In this document: in pieces, positions 24,765-33,408 of the stretch
Layout of the letters: the number at the start of each line of letters is the position of its first letter
Position numbering within the stretch: position 1 is the first letter of the stretch
NCBI RefSeq assembly: GCF_019049255.1
Contig: NZ_JAGMUJ010000002.1
Location: forward strand, 1-40,855
Origin: Streptomyces sp. AC558_RSS880
GTDB taxonomy: Bacteria; Actinomycetota; Actinomycetes; Streptomycetales; Streptomycetaceae
DNA: 40,855 nucleotides
Direction of reading: 5' to 3'
The notes under the pieces: generated by a model
What the model saw: the letters and a program-made list of their open reading frames with translations, nothing else
Databases searched by the model: none
What the model was told of the DNA's origin: nothing
Program-made: the position numbers and the translations under genes

Positions 24765-25826
24765 TTAGCGACCGGTCTTCGGGGCCTTCCAGCGGGCGAT
24801 GCCGCGGGCCACGAGGTTGAGGATCATGATGAACGCGATGAGCGTCAGGGCCGCCGCCCAGGCACGGTCGTACGCCGGGCCGGAACCGCCGCTGTTGGCG
24901 TACTGCAGATAGATGTACATCGGCAGCGATTCCTGCGGGTCCTGGAACGGGTTGGCGTTGATGAAGTCCGTGCCCCACACCAGCAGCAGCACGGGGGCGG
25001 TCTCGCCGGTGATACGGGCGATCGCGAGCATCACACCCGTGACGATGCCGCCGATCGACGTCGGCAGGACCACCTTCAGGATGGTGCGCCACTTCGGCAC
25101 GCCGAGCGCCAGGGACGCCTCGCGCAGCTCGTTCGGGACGAGCTTGAGCATCTCCTCGGTGGAGCGGACCACCACCGGGATCATCAGGATCGACAGAGCC
25201 ATCGAGCCGGCGAAGCCGGACGGGCCCATCTCCAGGATCAGGACCCAGAGGCTCAGGATGAACAGACCGGCGACGATCGACGGGATGCCCGTCATGACGT
25301 CGACGAAGAAGGTGACGGCCTTGGAGAGCTTGCCGCGACCGTACTCGACCAGGTAGATCGCGGTGAGCACACCGACCGGAACCGAGATCAGGGTGGCGAG
25401 GCCGACCTGCTCCAGGGTGCCGAGCATGGCGTGGTAGATACCACCGCCGGGCTCGGCGTCGGCGACCACGCCCATCGAGTGGGTCAGGAAGTAGCCGTCG
25501 AGGACCTTGATGCCGCGGTCGGCCGTTTCCCAGATCATGGAGGCCAGCGGGATGACGGCCAGGAGGAAGGCCACCCAGACCAGGCTCGTCGCGGTGCGGT
25601 CCTTGGCCTGGCGGCTGCCCTCGACCTTCGCCGAGATGCCGTAGGAGCCGAGGACGAACAGAAGGGCGGCGATCAGCGCCCACTGGATGCTGCTGTTCAG
25701 GCCGGCCGCGGCGCTGATGCCGAGACCGAGGGCGACGGAGCCCGCGGCGACCGCCCAGGCGAACCACTTGGGCAGGGTCGCGCCGCGCAGGGAGCTGCGC
25801 CGGGGGGAAAGGGTTGCGTTGCTCAT
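24765..25826 (-). CDS. pstA: Phosphate ABC transporter permease PstA
   Basis: 353 residues. About 100 N-terminal residues hold three extra hydrophobic helices, then comes the standard permease core with the EAA-loop segment ELREASLALGVPKWRTILKVVLPTSIGGIVTG and the downstream ITGETAPVLLLVWG typical of PstA. The ATG overlaps the pstC stop by ATGA. Together with PstC it forms the membrane channel of high-affinity phosphate uptake. The extended N-terminus is common in actinobacterial PstA. Confidence 0.95.
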   Translation of the reverse strand: MSNATLSPRRSSLRGATLPKWFAWAVAAGSVALGLGISAAAGLNSSIQWALIAALLFVLGSYGISAKVEGSRQAKDRTATSLVWVAFLLAVIPLASMIWETADRGIKVLDGYFLTHSMGVVADAEPGGGIYHAMLGTLEQVGLATLISVPVGVLTAIYLVEYGRGKLSKAVTFFVDVMTGIPSIVAGLFILSLWVLILEMGPSGFAGSMALSILMIPVVVRSTEEMLKLVPNELREASLALGVPKWRTILKVVLPTSIGGIVTGVMLAIARITGETAPVLLLVWGTDFINANPFQDPQESLPMYIYLQYANSGGSGPAYDRAWAAALTLIAFIMILNLVARGIARWKAPKTGR

Positions 25827-26827
25827 GCGTTGGCCCCCGAGTACTCCTTGCGGCGGGCGATGATCAGGCGGGCCGCGCCGTTGACCAGCAGGGTGATGAC
25901 GAAGAGCACCATGCCGGAGGCGATCAGCGCGTCCTGCCCCATCACGGTGGCCTCGTTGAACTTGCTCGCGATGTTCTGCGCGAACGTGCCGCCGCCCGTG
26001 TCGAGCAGGCTGAGGTTGATGTCGAACGACGGGGAGAGCACCATCGCCACGGCCATCGTCTCGCCGAGCGCACGGCCGAGGCCCAGCATCGAGGCGGAGA
26101 TGACGCCGGAGCGGCCGAAGGGCAGCACCGACATGCGGATGACCTCCCAGCGCGTGGCGCCGAGGGCCAGGGCCGCCTCCTCGTGCATCCGCGGGACCTG
26201 GCGGAAGACCTCGCGGCTGACGTTGGTGATGATCGGGAGGATCATCAGGGCGAGCAGGATGCCGACGGTGAACAGCGAGCGCGGCGCGCCGTCGCTCCAC
26301 TCGAAGACGCCGGTCCAGCCGAGGTAGTCGTCGAGCCAGCCGTAGAGGCCGTTCAGGTGCGGCACCAGGACGAGGGCGCCCCACAGGCCGTAGACGATGG
26401 AGGGGACGGCGGCGAGCAGGTCGATCACGTACGCGATGGCGCCACCGAGCCGGGGGGGCGCGTAGTGCGTGATGAACAGGGCGATGCCCACCGAGATCGG
26501 AACCGCGATGATCATGGCGATGACCGACGACACGACGGTGCCGAAGGCCAGGACCGCGATGCCGAACTCCGACGGGACGGCGGTGGGGTTCCACTCGAAG
26601 GTGGTGAAGAAGTTCGCCTCGTCCTTGCTGATGGCTATGGACGCGCGGTACGTCAGGAAGGCCGCGATGGCGGCCATGAGGACCAGGACGAAGATGCCGG
26701 ACCCGCGGGAGAGACCGAGGAAGATCCGGTCACCGGGGCGGGTGGCGCCGCGCGCGGCACGCTTGTCCTGCGGCGCGGCCGGTCCGGGTGCGGGGGGAGC
26801 GGCTGGTTTCTGTGTGGTGATGTCCAT
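25823..26827 (-). CDS. pstC: Phosphate ABC transporter permease PstC
   Basis: 334 residues. A Pro/Ala-rich cytoplasmic N-terminus (1-35) is followed by about six TM helices and the EAA motif EEAALALGATRWEVIRMSVLPFGRSGVI near the middle, then GLGRALGETMAVAMVL, a PstC signature. The chosen ATG (MDITTQKP) has GGAGA upstream; an extension upstream would run into the intercistronic hairpin. Second gene of pstSCAB. Confidence 0.95.
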   Translation of the reverse strand: MDITTQKPAAPPAPGPAAPQDKRAARGATRPGDRIFLGLSRGSGIFVLVLMAAIAAFLTYRASIAISKDEANFFTTFEWNPTAVPSEFGIAVLAFGTVVSSVIAMIIAVPISVGIALFITHYAPPRLGGAIAYVIDLLAAVPSIVYGLWGALVLVPHLNGLYGWLDDYLGWTGVFEWSDGAPRSLFTVGILLALMILPIITNVSREVFRQVPRMHEEAALALGATRWEVIRMSVLPFGRSGVISASMLGLGRALGETMAVAMVLSPSFDINLSLLDTGGGTFAQNIASKFNEATVMGQDALIASGMVLFVITLLVNGAARLIIARRKEYSGANA

Positions 26828-26917
26828 CGGGTTCTCCGGTCTGCGGAGCCGCCGGGACGAGCGGCTCGGTCGGAGCCTCCCGACGGCCGGGGGCTCCTGT
26901 TGGCGGTGCACCGGACG

Positions 26918-26952
26918 GTGCGGCCCATCCCCGGACCGGGAATGGGCCGCAC
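26918..26952 (-). terminator. Intercistronic hairpin between pstS and pstC
   Basis: Outer 11-bp perfect stem GTGCGGCCCAT / ATGGGCCGCAC encloses a second CCCGG-A-CCGGG stem. It lies 8 bases after the pstS stop, without a T-run. Such a structure can partly terminate transcription or protect the upstream mRNA from 3' exonucleases, giving more binding protein than permease. Confidence 0.8.
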
Positions 26953-26959
26953 TCTCGGG

Positions 26960-28087
26960 TCAGCTGAGGCCGTTGACGGTCTCGCGGACCTTGGTGATGA
27001 TCTCCTCGGGCATCGGGGCGTAGCCCGCGTCGGCCAGCAGGCCCTGGCCGTCCTCGGAAGCCATGTAGTTCAGGAAGGACTTGGTGGCGGGCAGGGTGTC
27101 CGCCTTGTTGCCCTTGTCGCAGGCGATCTCGTACGTCACCAGGACGATCGGGTAGGCGCCGGCGGCGGACGGGGTGTAGTCCAGCTCCAGGGCGAGGTCC
27201 TTGCCGGTGCCGACGACCTTGGCGGCGCCGATGGCGGCGGTGGCGTTCTCGATGGTGGCCTGGACCGGCTCGGCGGCCTCGGTCTTGATGGAGACCGTGC
27301 TCATGCCGTCCTTGGCGTAGGACAGCTCCATGTAGGAGATCGCGCCGGGGGTCTGCTTGACCTGCTGGGCGACACCGGAGGAGCCCTGCGCGGACTGGCC
27401 GCCCTTGGCCTCCCAGGACTTGCTCGGCTCGTACTTCCAGTCGTCGGGCGCGGCGGCCTGGAGGTAGGTGGTGAAGTTGTCCGTGGTGCCGGACTCGTCC
27501 GAGCGGTGGAAGGCCTGGATCTTCAGGTCGGGAAGCTTGGCGTCGGGGTTGAGCTTCGCGATCGCCTCGTCGTTCCAGTTGGTGATCTTGCTGTCGAAGA
27601 TCTTGGCGAGGGTCGACGCGTCCAGGACGAGGTTGTCGACGCCCGTGACGTTGTAGCCGACGGCGATCGGGCCGCCGACCATGGGCAGGTCGATGGCCTG
27701 GCCGCCGGAGCAGATCTTCTTGGACTGCTCGATCTCCTCGGCCTCCAGCGCGGAGTCCGAACCGGCGAACGCGGTCTGGCCCTGGAGGAACGCGGTGACG
27801 CCCGCGCCCGAACCGGTCGGGTTGTAGTTGACCTGCACGCCCTTGCACGCCGCCGCGTACTGCTTGACCCAGGCGTCGATCGCGTTCTTCTGGGCGGAAG
27901 AGCCGGAGGCCTGCAGCTGGCCCTTGGCGTCACCGCAGTCGATGTTGCCGGCCTGCGCGGTGGCGGAGGCGCCGCCACCGTTGCTGTCGCCGGTGTCGTC
28001 GGAGCCGCACGCCGTGAGGGCCAGGGCGCCGGAGACGGCGAGAGCACCGAGAGCGAGGGCCCGCCGGTTCTTGCGCTGAAGCTTCAC
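26960..28087 (-). CDS. pstS: Phosphate-binding lipoprotein PstS
   Basis: 375-residue periplasmic-type binding protein anchored as a lipoprotein: basic start, hydrophobic helix and lipobox LTAC with C27, then a Gly/Ser/Asp linker. Phosphate-contact segments are visible: ASGSSAQKNAI, GSGAGVTAFLQGQTAFAGSDS, HRSDESGTTDNFTTYL and SSGVAQQVKQTPGAISYMEL. The GTG start has GAAGGA 7 bases upstream. It is preceded by a PHO box and followed by a strong hairpin. It captures phosphate outside the cell for PstCAB. Confidence 0.96.
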   Translation of the reverse strand: MKLQRKNRRALALGALAVSGALALTACGSDDTGDSNGGGASATAQAGNIDCGDAKGQLQASGSSAQKNAIDAWVKQYAAACKGVQVNYNPTGSGAGVTAFLQGQTAFAGSDSALEAEEIEQSKKICSGGQAIDLPMVGGPIAVGYNVTGVDNLVLDASTLAKIFDSKITNWNDEAIAKLNPDAKLPDLKIQAFHRSDESGTTDNFTTYLQAAAPDDWKYEPSKSWEAKGGQSAQGSSGVAQQVKQTPGAISYMELSYAKDGMSTVSIKTEAAEPVQATIENATAAIGAAKVVGTGKDLALELDYTPSAAGAYPIVLVTYEIACDKGNKADTLPATKSFLNYMASEDGQGLLADAGYAPMPEEIITKVRETVNGLS

Positions 28088-28203
28088 TTGAGTTCCTTCC
28101 AGTGGCCGCCGTCCTGAATTCGGCGGCGTGCGAAGTGTGGGTGACACGGTCACCCATCCATCTCTTCGGGCGATCCGCATCGCGTAAGGCCGAAATTAGG
28201 CAG

Positions 28204-28247
28204 AACAGGTGAAGGAGCCGATTGGCGTAAATGAACGCACGGTGAAC
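28204..28247 (-). promoter_or_regulatory. PHO box (PhoP-binding direct repeats) of pstS
   Basis: Read on the minus strand, four 11-base units follow each other without gaps: GTTCACCGTGC, GTTCATTTACG, CCAATCGGCTC and CTTCACCTGTT. Units 1, 2 and 4 match the Streptomyces PHO direct-repeat consensus (GTTCACC-type), unit 3 poorly. A TAATTT hexamer (28194-28199) 4 bases downstream is a likely -10. PhoP activation under phosphate limitation is expected. Confidence 0.9.
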
Positions 28248-28323
28248 CCCTGGGGACGGTGCGGTGAGGTCACGGAACGCTTACGTCGAGGACACGGGGG
28301 GATACCGGGCGGGAACAGGACAC

Positions 28324-28764
28324 TCACCGTGCCGGACGGAGGGTGGCGAGGAGGGCGTCCACCAGGTCGGCGTCCCGGGGCTCGGTGAGGCGGGCGCGGG
28401 CGGCCTCCGGGGGGAGCCAGAGGACGCGGTCGACCTCGTCGCCCGGGGTGAACGCGCCGGAGACGGCTTCGGCCGCCCAGTAGCGGACCCGCTTGGGGCG
28501 GCCGTTCGCCAGGTAGTGCGCGCTGGGGAGCTCGGCGGCCGGGGCGGCCGTGTGGCCCGTCTCCTCGGCGACCTCGCGCAGGGCGCCGGCCAGCGGGTCC
28601 TCACCACGCTTGAGCTTGCCCTTGGGCCAGGACCAGTCGTCGTACTTCGGCCGGTGGACGAGACAGAGCTCGAGGTCGCCGGTCACGGGGGAGCGGCGCC
28701 ACAGGACGCAGCCGGCGGCCTGGACGGTGAGGGTGCGGTGGATCGCGGAACCCGGGGTGCTCAC
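28324..28764 (-). CDS. Nudix hydrolase (MutT1 N-domain-like)
   Basis: 146 residues. The Nudix box is complete at 49-71: G49, E55, then R63-E64 and E67-E68 in REVAEETG. These residues bind the divalent metal and catalyse hydrolysis of nucleoside-diphosphate-X compounds. The upstream WSWPKGKLKRGE is typical of MutT1-like enzymes. In mycobacteria mutT1 adjoins ppk and carries an extra histidine-phosphatase domain; that domain is absent here and a CHAD gene lies between this gene and ppk. GTG start with GGGAGG, 11 bases after the CHAD stop. Confidence 0.92.
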   Translation of the reverse strand: MSTPGSAIHRTLTVQAAGCVLWRRSPVTGDLELCLVHRPKYDDWSWPKGKLKRGEDPLAGALREVAEETGHTAAPAAELPSAHYLANGRPKRVRYWAAEAVSGAFTPGDEVDRVLWLPPEAARARLTEPRDADLVDALLATLRPAR

Positions 28765-28775
28765 CGTGCGCCTCC

Positions 28776-30017
28776 CTATAACGTGCCGATGGTTACCTTC
28801 TGCCAGGACCGCTGGAACGCGTACCGCGCCGCCTCCACCTCATGCCGCTGGTCGGCGTGGAGCACGCCCAGCGCGTACGCCGTGGCCGGGGCGATCCGCG
28901 GGGTGCGGGCCGCCTGCGCGGCGGCGGCCGCCGCCTCGGAGGCGTCGCGGTGCCGGTCCAGTGCCTCGCCGGCGGCGAGGAGGCCCGGGTCCGGGCCGGC
29001 GTGGAGGACCTCGAGGGCGTAGCGGTGCAGGCGCAGGAGGAGCCGGACCTGGTGCCAGGGGGCGTCCTGCGGGTGCGGGGCGGGATCCGGGGAGAGGCCG
29101 TGGATCAGGGCCTCGGCGTTGTACGGGCTGCCCGCGGTGAGCAGGGGCAGCGCGGCGACGGCGTCGGCGAGCCGCTCGCGCGCGGCGTCGGCGAGCGGGC
29201 GCAGATCGGCGCCGGCCGCCGCCGGGGACAGCGGCACCTCGCTGGCGAGCACGGCCACCTTGTCGGCGACCGCGTGGAACCGGGAGGAGCCGAGCGCCTG
29301 GAGCGCGGTGGAGTGCGCCCGGGTCCGGGCCAGCGTCAGCTGCCGGTCCAGCAGCGCACCGGCCTTGGCGGCGCCGACGGTCAGGTTCCCCCGGTCCGGC
29401 GTGGCGGCCTTGCGGTCGGCGGTGGCGGTGATGGTGCGGCGGAGGCGTGTGGGGTGTTCGGCCTCGGCCGCGCCTTCGGCCGGAAAGCCGTTCCCACTCG
29501 CACCACCCGTGCGGGTTTCGTGGTCGGGTACGGGTGGCCCCTGGAGGGCTTTCTCGCCGTGGGCGGCTGCGGTGGCCGTGGCGGACGCGGTGGTGCCGGG
29601 CGTGCCGAGTGTCATCCCGGCCAGGGCCCGCGTGCGGGGCGTGGCCGTTCCCCGGGCCGGGAGGGGCGGTGCCCCCGACAACCGGTGGAGGGCGAGGAGG
29701 AGCTGGTCCAGGCGGGACGTGCAGGCGTGTTCCAGGGCCAGGGTGCCGGAGACCCAGGCCAGTTCGGGGCGCATCGCCTCCGACCAGTCGGGGTCCAGCA
29801 CCGGCTGGAAGGTGTGCAGGCTGGCACTGATGCGGCGGGCCGCGCGGCGCAGCGCGCGGGCCGCTTCGACGGAACCGTCCGACGCGGCCGCGCCCGCACC
29901 GGTCTCCCGGTGGAGGCGCAGCGCGCGGAGGAACTCGGTCGCCTGGTCCCGCAGATAACCGGCCAGGGCGTCCGCCGGTACCGGACCGGCCGTCGGGTCA
30001 AGGTGTCGCTGTGCCAC
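28776..30017 (-). CDS. CHAD domain protein (polyphosphate-associated)
   Basis: 413-residue helical protein. CHAD motifs: [18 protein letters not shown] (53-70), [17 protein letters not shown] (241-257) and [18 protein letters not shown] (321-338). The canonical conserved His of the first motif (VHxxRVxxRR) is R54 here; the second-motif H322 is kept. A low-complexity insert of about 90 residues (115-205) interrupts the domain. CHAD domains bind polyphosphate through basic helices, and the gene overlaps the end of ppk by 20 bases, so a polyphosphate role is likely. GTG start with GGAGG at 7 bases. Confidence 0.9.
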   Translation of the reverse strand: MAQRHLDPTAGPVPADALAGYLRDQATEFLRALRLHRETGAGAAASDGSVEAARALRRAARRISASLHTFQPVLDPDWSEAMRPELAWVSGTLALEHACTSRLDQLLLALHRLSGAPPLPARGTATPRTRALAGMTLGTPGTTASATATAAAHGEKALQGPPVPDHETRTGGASGNGFPAEGAAEAEHPTRLRRTITATADRKAATPDRGNLTVGAAKAGALLDRQLTLARTRAHSTALQALGSSRFHAVADKVAVLASEVPLSPAAAGADLRPLADAARERLADAVAALPLLTAGSPYNAEALIHGLSPDPAPHPQDAPWHQVRLLLRLHRYALEVLHAGPDPGLLAAGEALDRHRDASEAAAAAAQAARTPRIAPATAYALGVLHADQRHEVEAARYAFQRSWQKVTIGTL

Positions 30018-32232
30018 GCCGGCGCCTCCGGGCGTCTATGAGCATCTCCTGGACGTTGCGCAAGGGCTGGCCGTCCGCGTCCGTCGCGTGCCGGGTCCAC
30101 TCGCCGTCCGCGGCGAGGTGCCAGGACGCGGTGGTGTCCGACATGCCGGTCTCCAGCAGTCGGTTCAGGGCCGCCCGGTGGGCCGGGTCGGTGACCCGTA
30201 CCAGCGCCTCTATACGGCGGTCGAGATTGCGGTGCATCATGTCCGCGCTGCCGAACCACACTTCGGGCTCGCCGCCGTTGCCGAAGGCGAACACGCGGGA
30301 GTGTTCGAGGAAGCGGCCGAGGACGGACCGTACCCGCACGTTCTCCGACAGGCCCGCCACACCCGGCCGGATCGCGCAGATGCCGCGGACCCAGATGTCG
30401 ACCGGCACGCCCGCCTGCGACGCCCGGTAGCAGGCGTCGATGACGGCCTCGTCGACCATCGAGTTGACCTTGATGCGGACGTAGGCGGGCCGCCCGGCGC
30501 GGTGGTGCTGGGCCTCCTTGTCGATGCGGGAGATCAGGCCGTCCCGCAGGGACTTGGGGGCGACGAGCAGCCGCCGGTAGGTCTCGCGGCGGGAGTAGCC
30601 GGAGAGCCGGTTGAACAGGTCGGACAGGTCCGCGCCGACCTGCGGGTCGGCGGTGAGCAGCCCGAGGTCCTCGTAGAGGCGGGCCGTCTTCGGGTGGTAG
30701 TTGCCGGTGCCGACGTGGCTGTACCGCCGGAGCGTCTCGCCCTCCTGACGGACCACCAGGGACAGCTTGCAGTGGGTCTTCAGACCGACCAGGCCGTACA
30801 CGACGTGGCAGCCGGCCTCCTCCAGCTTGCGCGCCCACTTGATGTTCGCGTGCTCGTCGAAGCGCGCCTTGATCTCGACCAGGACCAGCACCTGCTTGCC
30901 GGCCTCGGCGGCGTCGATGAGCGCGTCGACGATGGGGGAGTCGCCCGACGTGCGGTACAGGGTCTGCTTGATGGCCAGCACGTCGGGGTCCTCGGCGGCC
31001 TGCTGCAGGAACGCCTGCACCGACGTGGAGAACGAGTCGTACGGGTGGTGCAGCAGCACGTCCCGGCTGCGCAGGGCGGCGAAGACGTCGGGCTGCGAGG
31101 CCGACTCGACCTCCGCCAGGTCCCGGTTCGTGCCGGCGATGAACTTCGGGTACTTCAGCTCGGGCCGGTCCAGGCCGTGGATGCGGAACAGACCGGTGAG
31201 GTCGAGCGGGCCCGGCAGCGGGTACACCTCGGCCTCGCCGACCTTCAGCTCGCGCACCAGCAGGTCCAGCACCTCGCGGTCGATGGACTCCTCGACCTCC
31301 AGGCGCACCGGCGGCCCGAAGCGGCGCCGCATGAGTTCCTTCTCCAGTGCCTGGAGCAGGTTCTCCGCGTCGTCCTCCTCGACCTCGAGGTCCTCGTTGC
31401 GGGTGAGCCGGAAGGCGTGGTGCTGCAGCACCTCCATGCCCGGGAACAGCTCCTCCAGGTGCGCGGCGATGACGTCCTCGATGGGGACGTAGCGGCCGGG
31501 GGAGCTCTCCAGGAAGCGGGACAGCAGCGGCGGCACCTTCACGCGGGCGAAGTGCCGGTGACCGGTGACCGGGTTGCGTACGACCACGGCCAGGTTCAGC
31601 GACAGGCCGGATATGTACGGGAAGGGGTGCGCCGGGTCGACCGCGAGGGGGGTGAGGACCGGGAAGATCTGGTGCCGGAAGAGGGTGAACAGGCGGGCCT
31701 GCTCCTTCTCCGTCAGCTCGTTCCAGCGGACCAGGTGGATGCCCTCCTCCGCGAGCGCGGGGGCGACGTCCTCGTGGTAGCAGGCGGCGTGCCGGGCCAT
31801 CAGCTCGCGGGAGCGGGCCCAGATCATCTCCAGCACCTCGCGCGGCTGGAGGCCGGAGGCGGAGCGGGTGGCGACGCCGGTGGCGATGCGGCGCTTCAGT
31901 CCGGCCACGCGGACCATGAAGAACTCGTCCAGGTTGCTGGCGAAGATCGCGAGGAAGTTGGCGCGCTCCAGCAGCGGGGTGGCGGGGTCCTCGGCGAGTT
32001 CGAGGACGCGTTCGTTGAACGCGAGCCAGCTGCGTTCCCGGTCGAGGAAGCGGCCCTGCGGCAGCGGGGCGGCACCGTCGGGCTGCGACTCCTCGTAGCC
32101 GTCGAGGTCCGCGTCGATGTCGGGTTCCAGGTCGGAGACCACTCCGGCCACGGTGTGCGGGCGGTGGGCGGCGATGGAGCCCACGGAGGGCTGCGGGTGC
32201 TGTACCTGTGCCTGGGTGTTGGGCTGGCTCAT
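29998..32232 (-). CDS. ppk: Polyphosphate kinase 1
   Basis: 744 residues from [14 protein letters not shown]-terminal domain from about 61 ([22 protein letters not shown]), then the head and two phospholipase-D-like C-terminal domains. Catalytic residues: autophosphorylated H487 in [11 protein letters not shown] and second His H644 in [14 protein letters not shown], equivalent to E. coli H435 and H592; the [24 protein letters not shown] segment is also present. It reversibly makes polyphosphate from ATP. The first 60 residues are a poorly conserved linker. An upstream ATG (32367) would add 45 Pro/Gly-rich residues and is less likely. Co-directional with CHAD and nudix. Confidence 0.95.
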   Translation of the reverse strand: MSQPNTQAQVQHPQPSVGSIAAHRPHTVAGVVSDLEPDIDADLDGYEESQPDGAAPLPQGRFLDRERSWLAFNERVLELAEDPATPLLERANFLAIFASNLDEFFMVRVAGLKRRIATGVATRSASGLQPREVLEMIWARSRELMARHAACYHEDVAPALAEEGIHLVRWNELTEKEQARLFTLFRHQIFPVLTPLAVDPAHPFPYISGLSLNLAVVVRNPVTGHRHFARVKVPPLLSRFLESSPGRYVPIEDVIAAHLEELFPGMEVLQHHAFRLTRNEDLEVEEDDAENLLQALEKELMRRRFGPPVRLEVEESIDREVLDLLVRELKVGEAEVYPLPGPLDLTGLFRIHGLDRPELKYPKFIAGTNRDLAEVESASQPDVFAALRSRDVLLHHPYDSFSTSVQAFLQQAAEDPDVLAIKQTLYRTSGDSPIVDALIDAAEAGKQVLVLVEIKARFDEHANIKWARKLEEAGCHVVYGLVGLKTHCKLSLVVRQEGETLRRYSHVGTGNYHPKTARLYEDLGLLTADPQVGADLSDLFNRLSGYSRRETYRRLLVAPKSLRDGLISRIDKEAQHHRAGRPAYVRIKVNSMVDEAVIDACYRASQAGVPVDIWVRGICAIRPGVAGLSENVRVRSVLGRFLEHSRVFAFGNGGEPEVWFGSADMMHRNLDRRIEALVRVTDPAHRAALNRLLETGMSDTTASWHLAADGEWTRHATDADGQPLRNVQEMLIDARRRRRGTATP

Positions 32233-32469
32233 GGCCCCATTGTTCCGCGCCGCCGGCGTCACGGGCGCGTCGGAGAGCGCGGGTGGGAGCGGTGGTGGCC
32301 CTGGGGCGTCCCCGTTCCCCCCGTTCACCCTTCGGGGCGGTGAAGGCTCTGGCACGGCGGGATTCATTGGCCGAGCGTCGCAAGCCTGTCTGAATCGATG
32401 GTTACGGAGACATGACGTCCCGGATATCGGGCGGCGGCCCGCAGGGGTGGCCGGGCCCCGGCGTGGGGA

Positions 32470-32525
32470 GCCGTACGCCCCTCCCCGGCCGGAAGGGGCG
32501 TGTCCCCGGCCGGAGGGGACGTACG
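32470..32525 (-). terminator. Large hairpin after the GntR/ABC operon
   Basis: CCGTACG (32470-32476) pairs with CGTACGG (32519-32525), and the CCCCTCC / GGAGGGG and CCGGCCGG parts pair inside with a one-base bulge. It also contains a direct repeat of CCCCGGCCGGA. Placed 11 bases after the last permease stop; T-poor, as usual for Streptomyces terminators. Confidence 0.65.
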
Positions 32526-32535
32526 GGCGCGTGCG

Positions 32536-33408
32536 TCAGGTCGTGCGGCGGCGCAGCACCGCGAAGGCGGCGGCCGTGGCGAGGACCGCGACGGCCAGCA
32601 CGATGCCGGTCTCCACCAGGTGCAGCGGCCAGAAGTGGGAGGCCGGGTGGTACGTGGCGTAGTGGCCGCCGGTGCCGGTGCGGCCCGCTCCCTGCTGCCA
32701 GACGCCGTCCGGCAGCTCGAACCGCTTCGGCGAGGTCCGGGTGACGGCCGGCCACAGGGACGCGCGGCAGCGCTCCAGGACCAGGTTGAGCAGCCACATC
32801 GCGGCGGCCGACACGGCGAGCGCGGGCAGCGCGCGGGGCAGCAGCAGCGCGGTGAGCGTGCCGACGGCCAGGGCGCACAGCGCGTACGCCACGGTCGCCG
32901 GGCCGCGTGCCACGAACACGTCGGCGAAGGCCCAGTGGTCGCCCATGAGGTCCCGGTTGGCCGCCCAGCCCCAGCGGAACGCCAGGACCAGGACGGTGCC
33001 GCCGACGACGAGCGCGAGGGCCGGCACGGCGAGCTTGGCGGTCAGCCAGCGGGTGGGGGTGATCCCCTGCGTCCAGGCCAGTCTGGCGGTGCCGGACTCC
33101 AGCTCGCGGCCGATCAGCGAGCCGCCGGTGAACGCGGCGACGGCGAGGAAGCCGTAGCAGGTGAGGAAGCCGATGTAGCCGGTCGGTTCGCTGTAGCTCA
33201 GGCCCTCGATGAGGTCCACGCAGGTCCACGGGCCGCGCGAGCACTCGGCCTCCGCCGCGCGCACGGAGTCCACGGTGACCTCGTTCAGCCACACCAGCCA
33301 GCCGATCAGGCCCGCGACGAAGGCGCCCCAGACGATCAGCGCGGTGCGGTGCACCCGCAGCACCGTCCGGGCCGGCCGGGCCCGGGCCGCCGTGGTCGTA
33401 CCGTTCAT
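32536..33408 (-). CDS. ABC transporter permease (second of a paralogous pair)
   Basis: 290 residues with about six TM helices. The segment GGSLIGRELESGTARLAWTQ, followed by GITPTRWL, is nearly identical to one in the preceding permease, so the two arose by duplication. An extracytoplasmic loop near 49-70 has a cysteine pair (AEAECSRGPWTCVDL). The ATG overlaps the upstream stop by ATGA. Final gene of the GntR-ATPase-permease-permease operon. It probably forms a heterodimer with its paralogue. Substrate unknown. Confidence 0.87.
   Translation of the reverse strand: MNGTTTAARARPARTVLRVHRTALIVWGAFVAGLIGWLVWLNEVTVDSVRAAEAECSRGPWTCVDLIEGLSYSEPTGYIGFLTCYGFLAVAAFTGGSLIGRELESGTARLAWTQGITPTRWLTAKLAVPALALVVGGTVLVLAFRWGWAANRDLMGDHWAFADVFVARGPATVAYALCALAVGTLTALLLPRALPALAVSAAAMWLLNLVLERCRASLWPAVTRTSPKRFELPDGVWQQGAGRTGTGGHYATYHPASHFWPLHLVETGIVLAVAVLATAAAFAVLRRRTT

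Noticed and set aside
32233..32400. PHO box upstream of ppk
   Set aside because: Only single GTTCACC/CTTCACC-like heptamers on opposite strands; no phased direct repeat of 11 bases.
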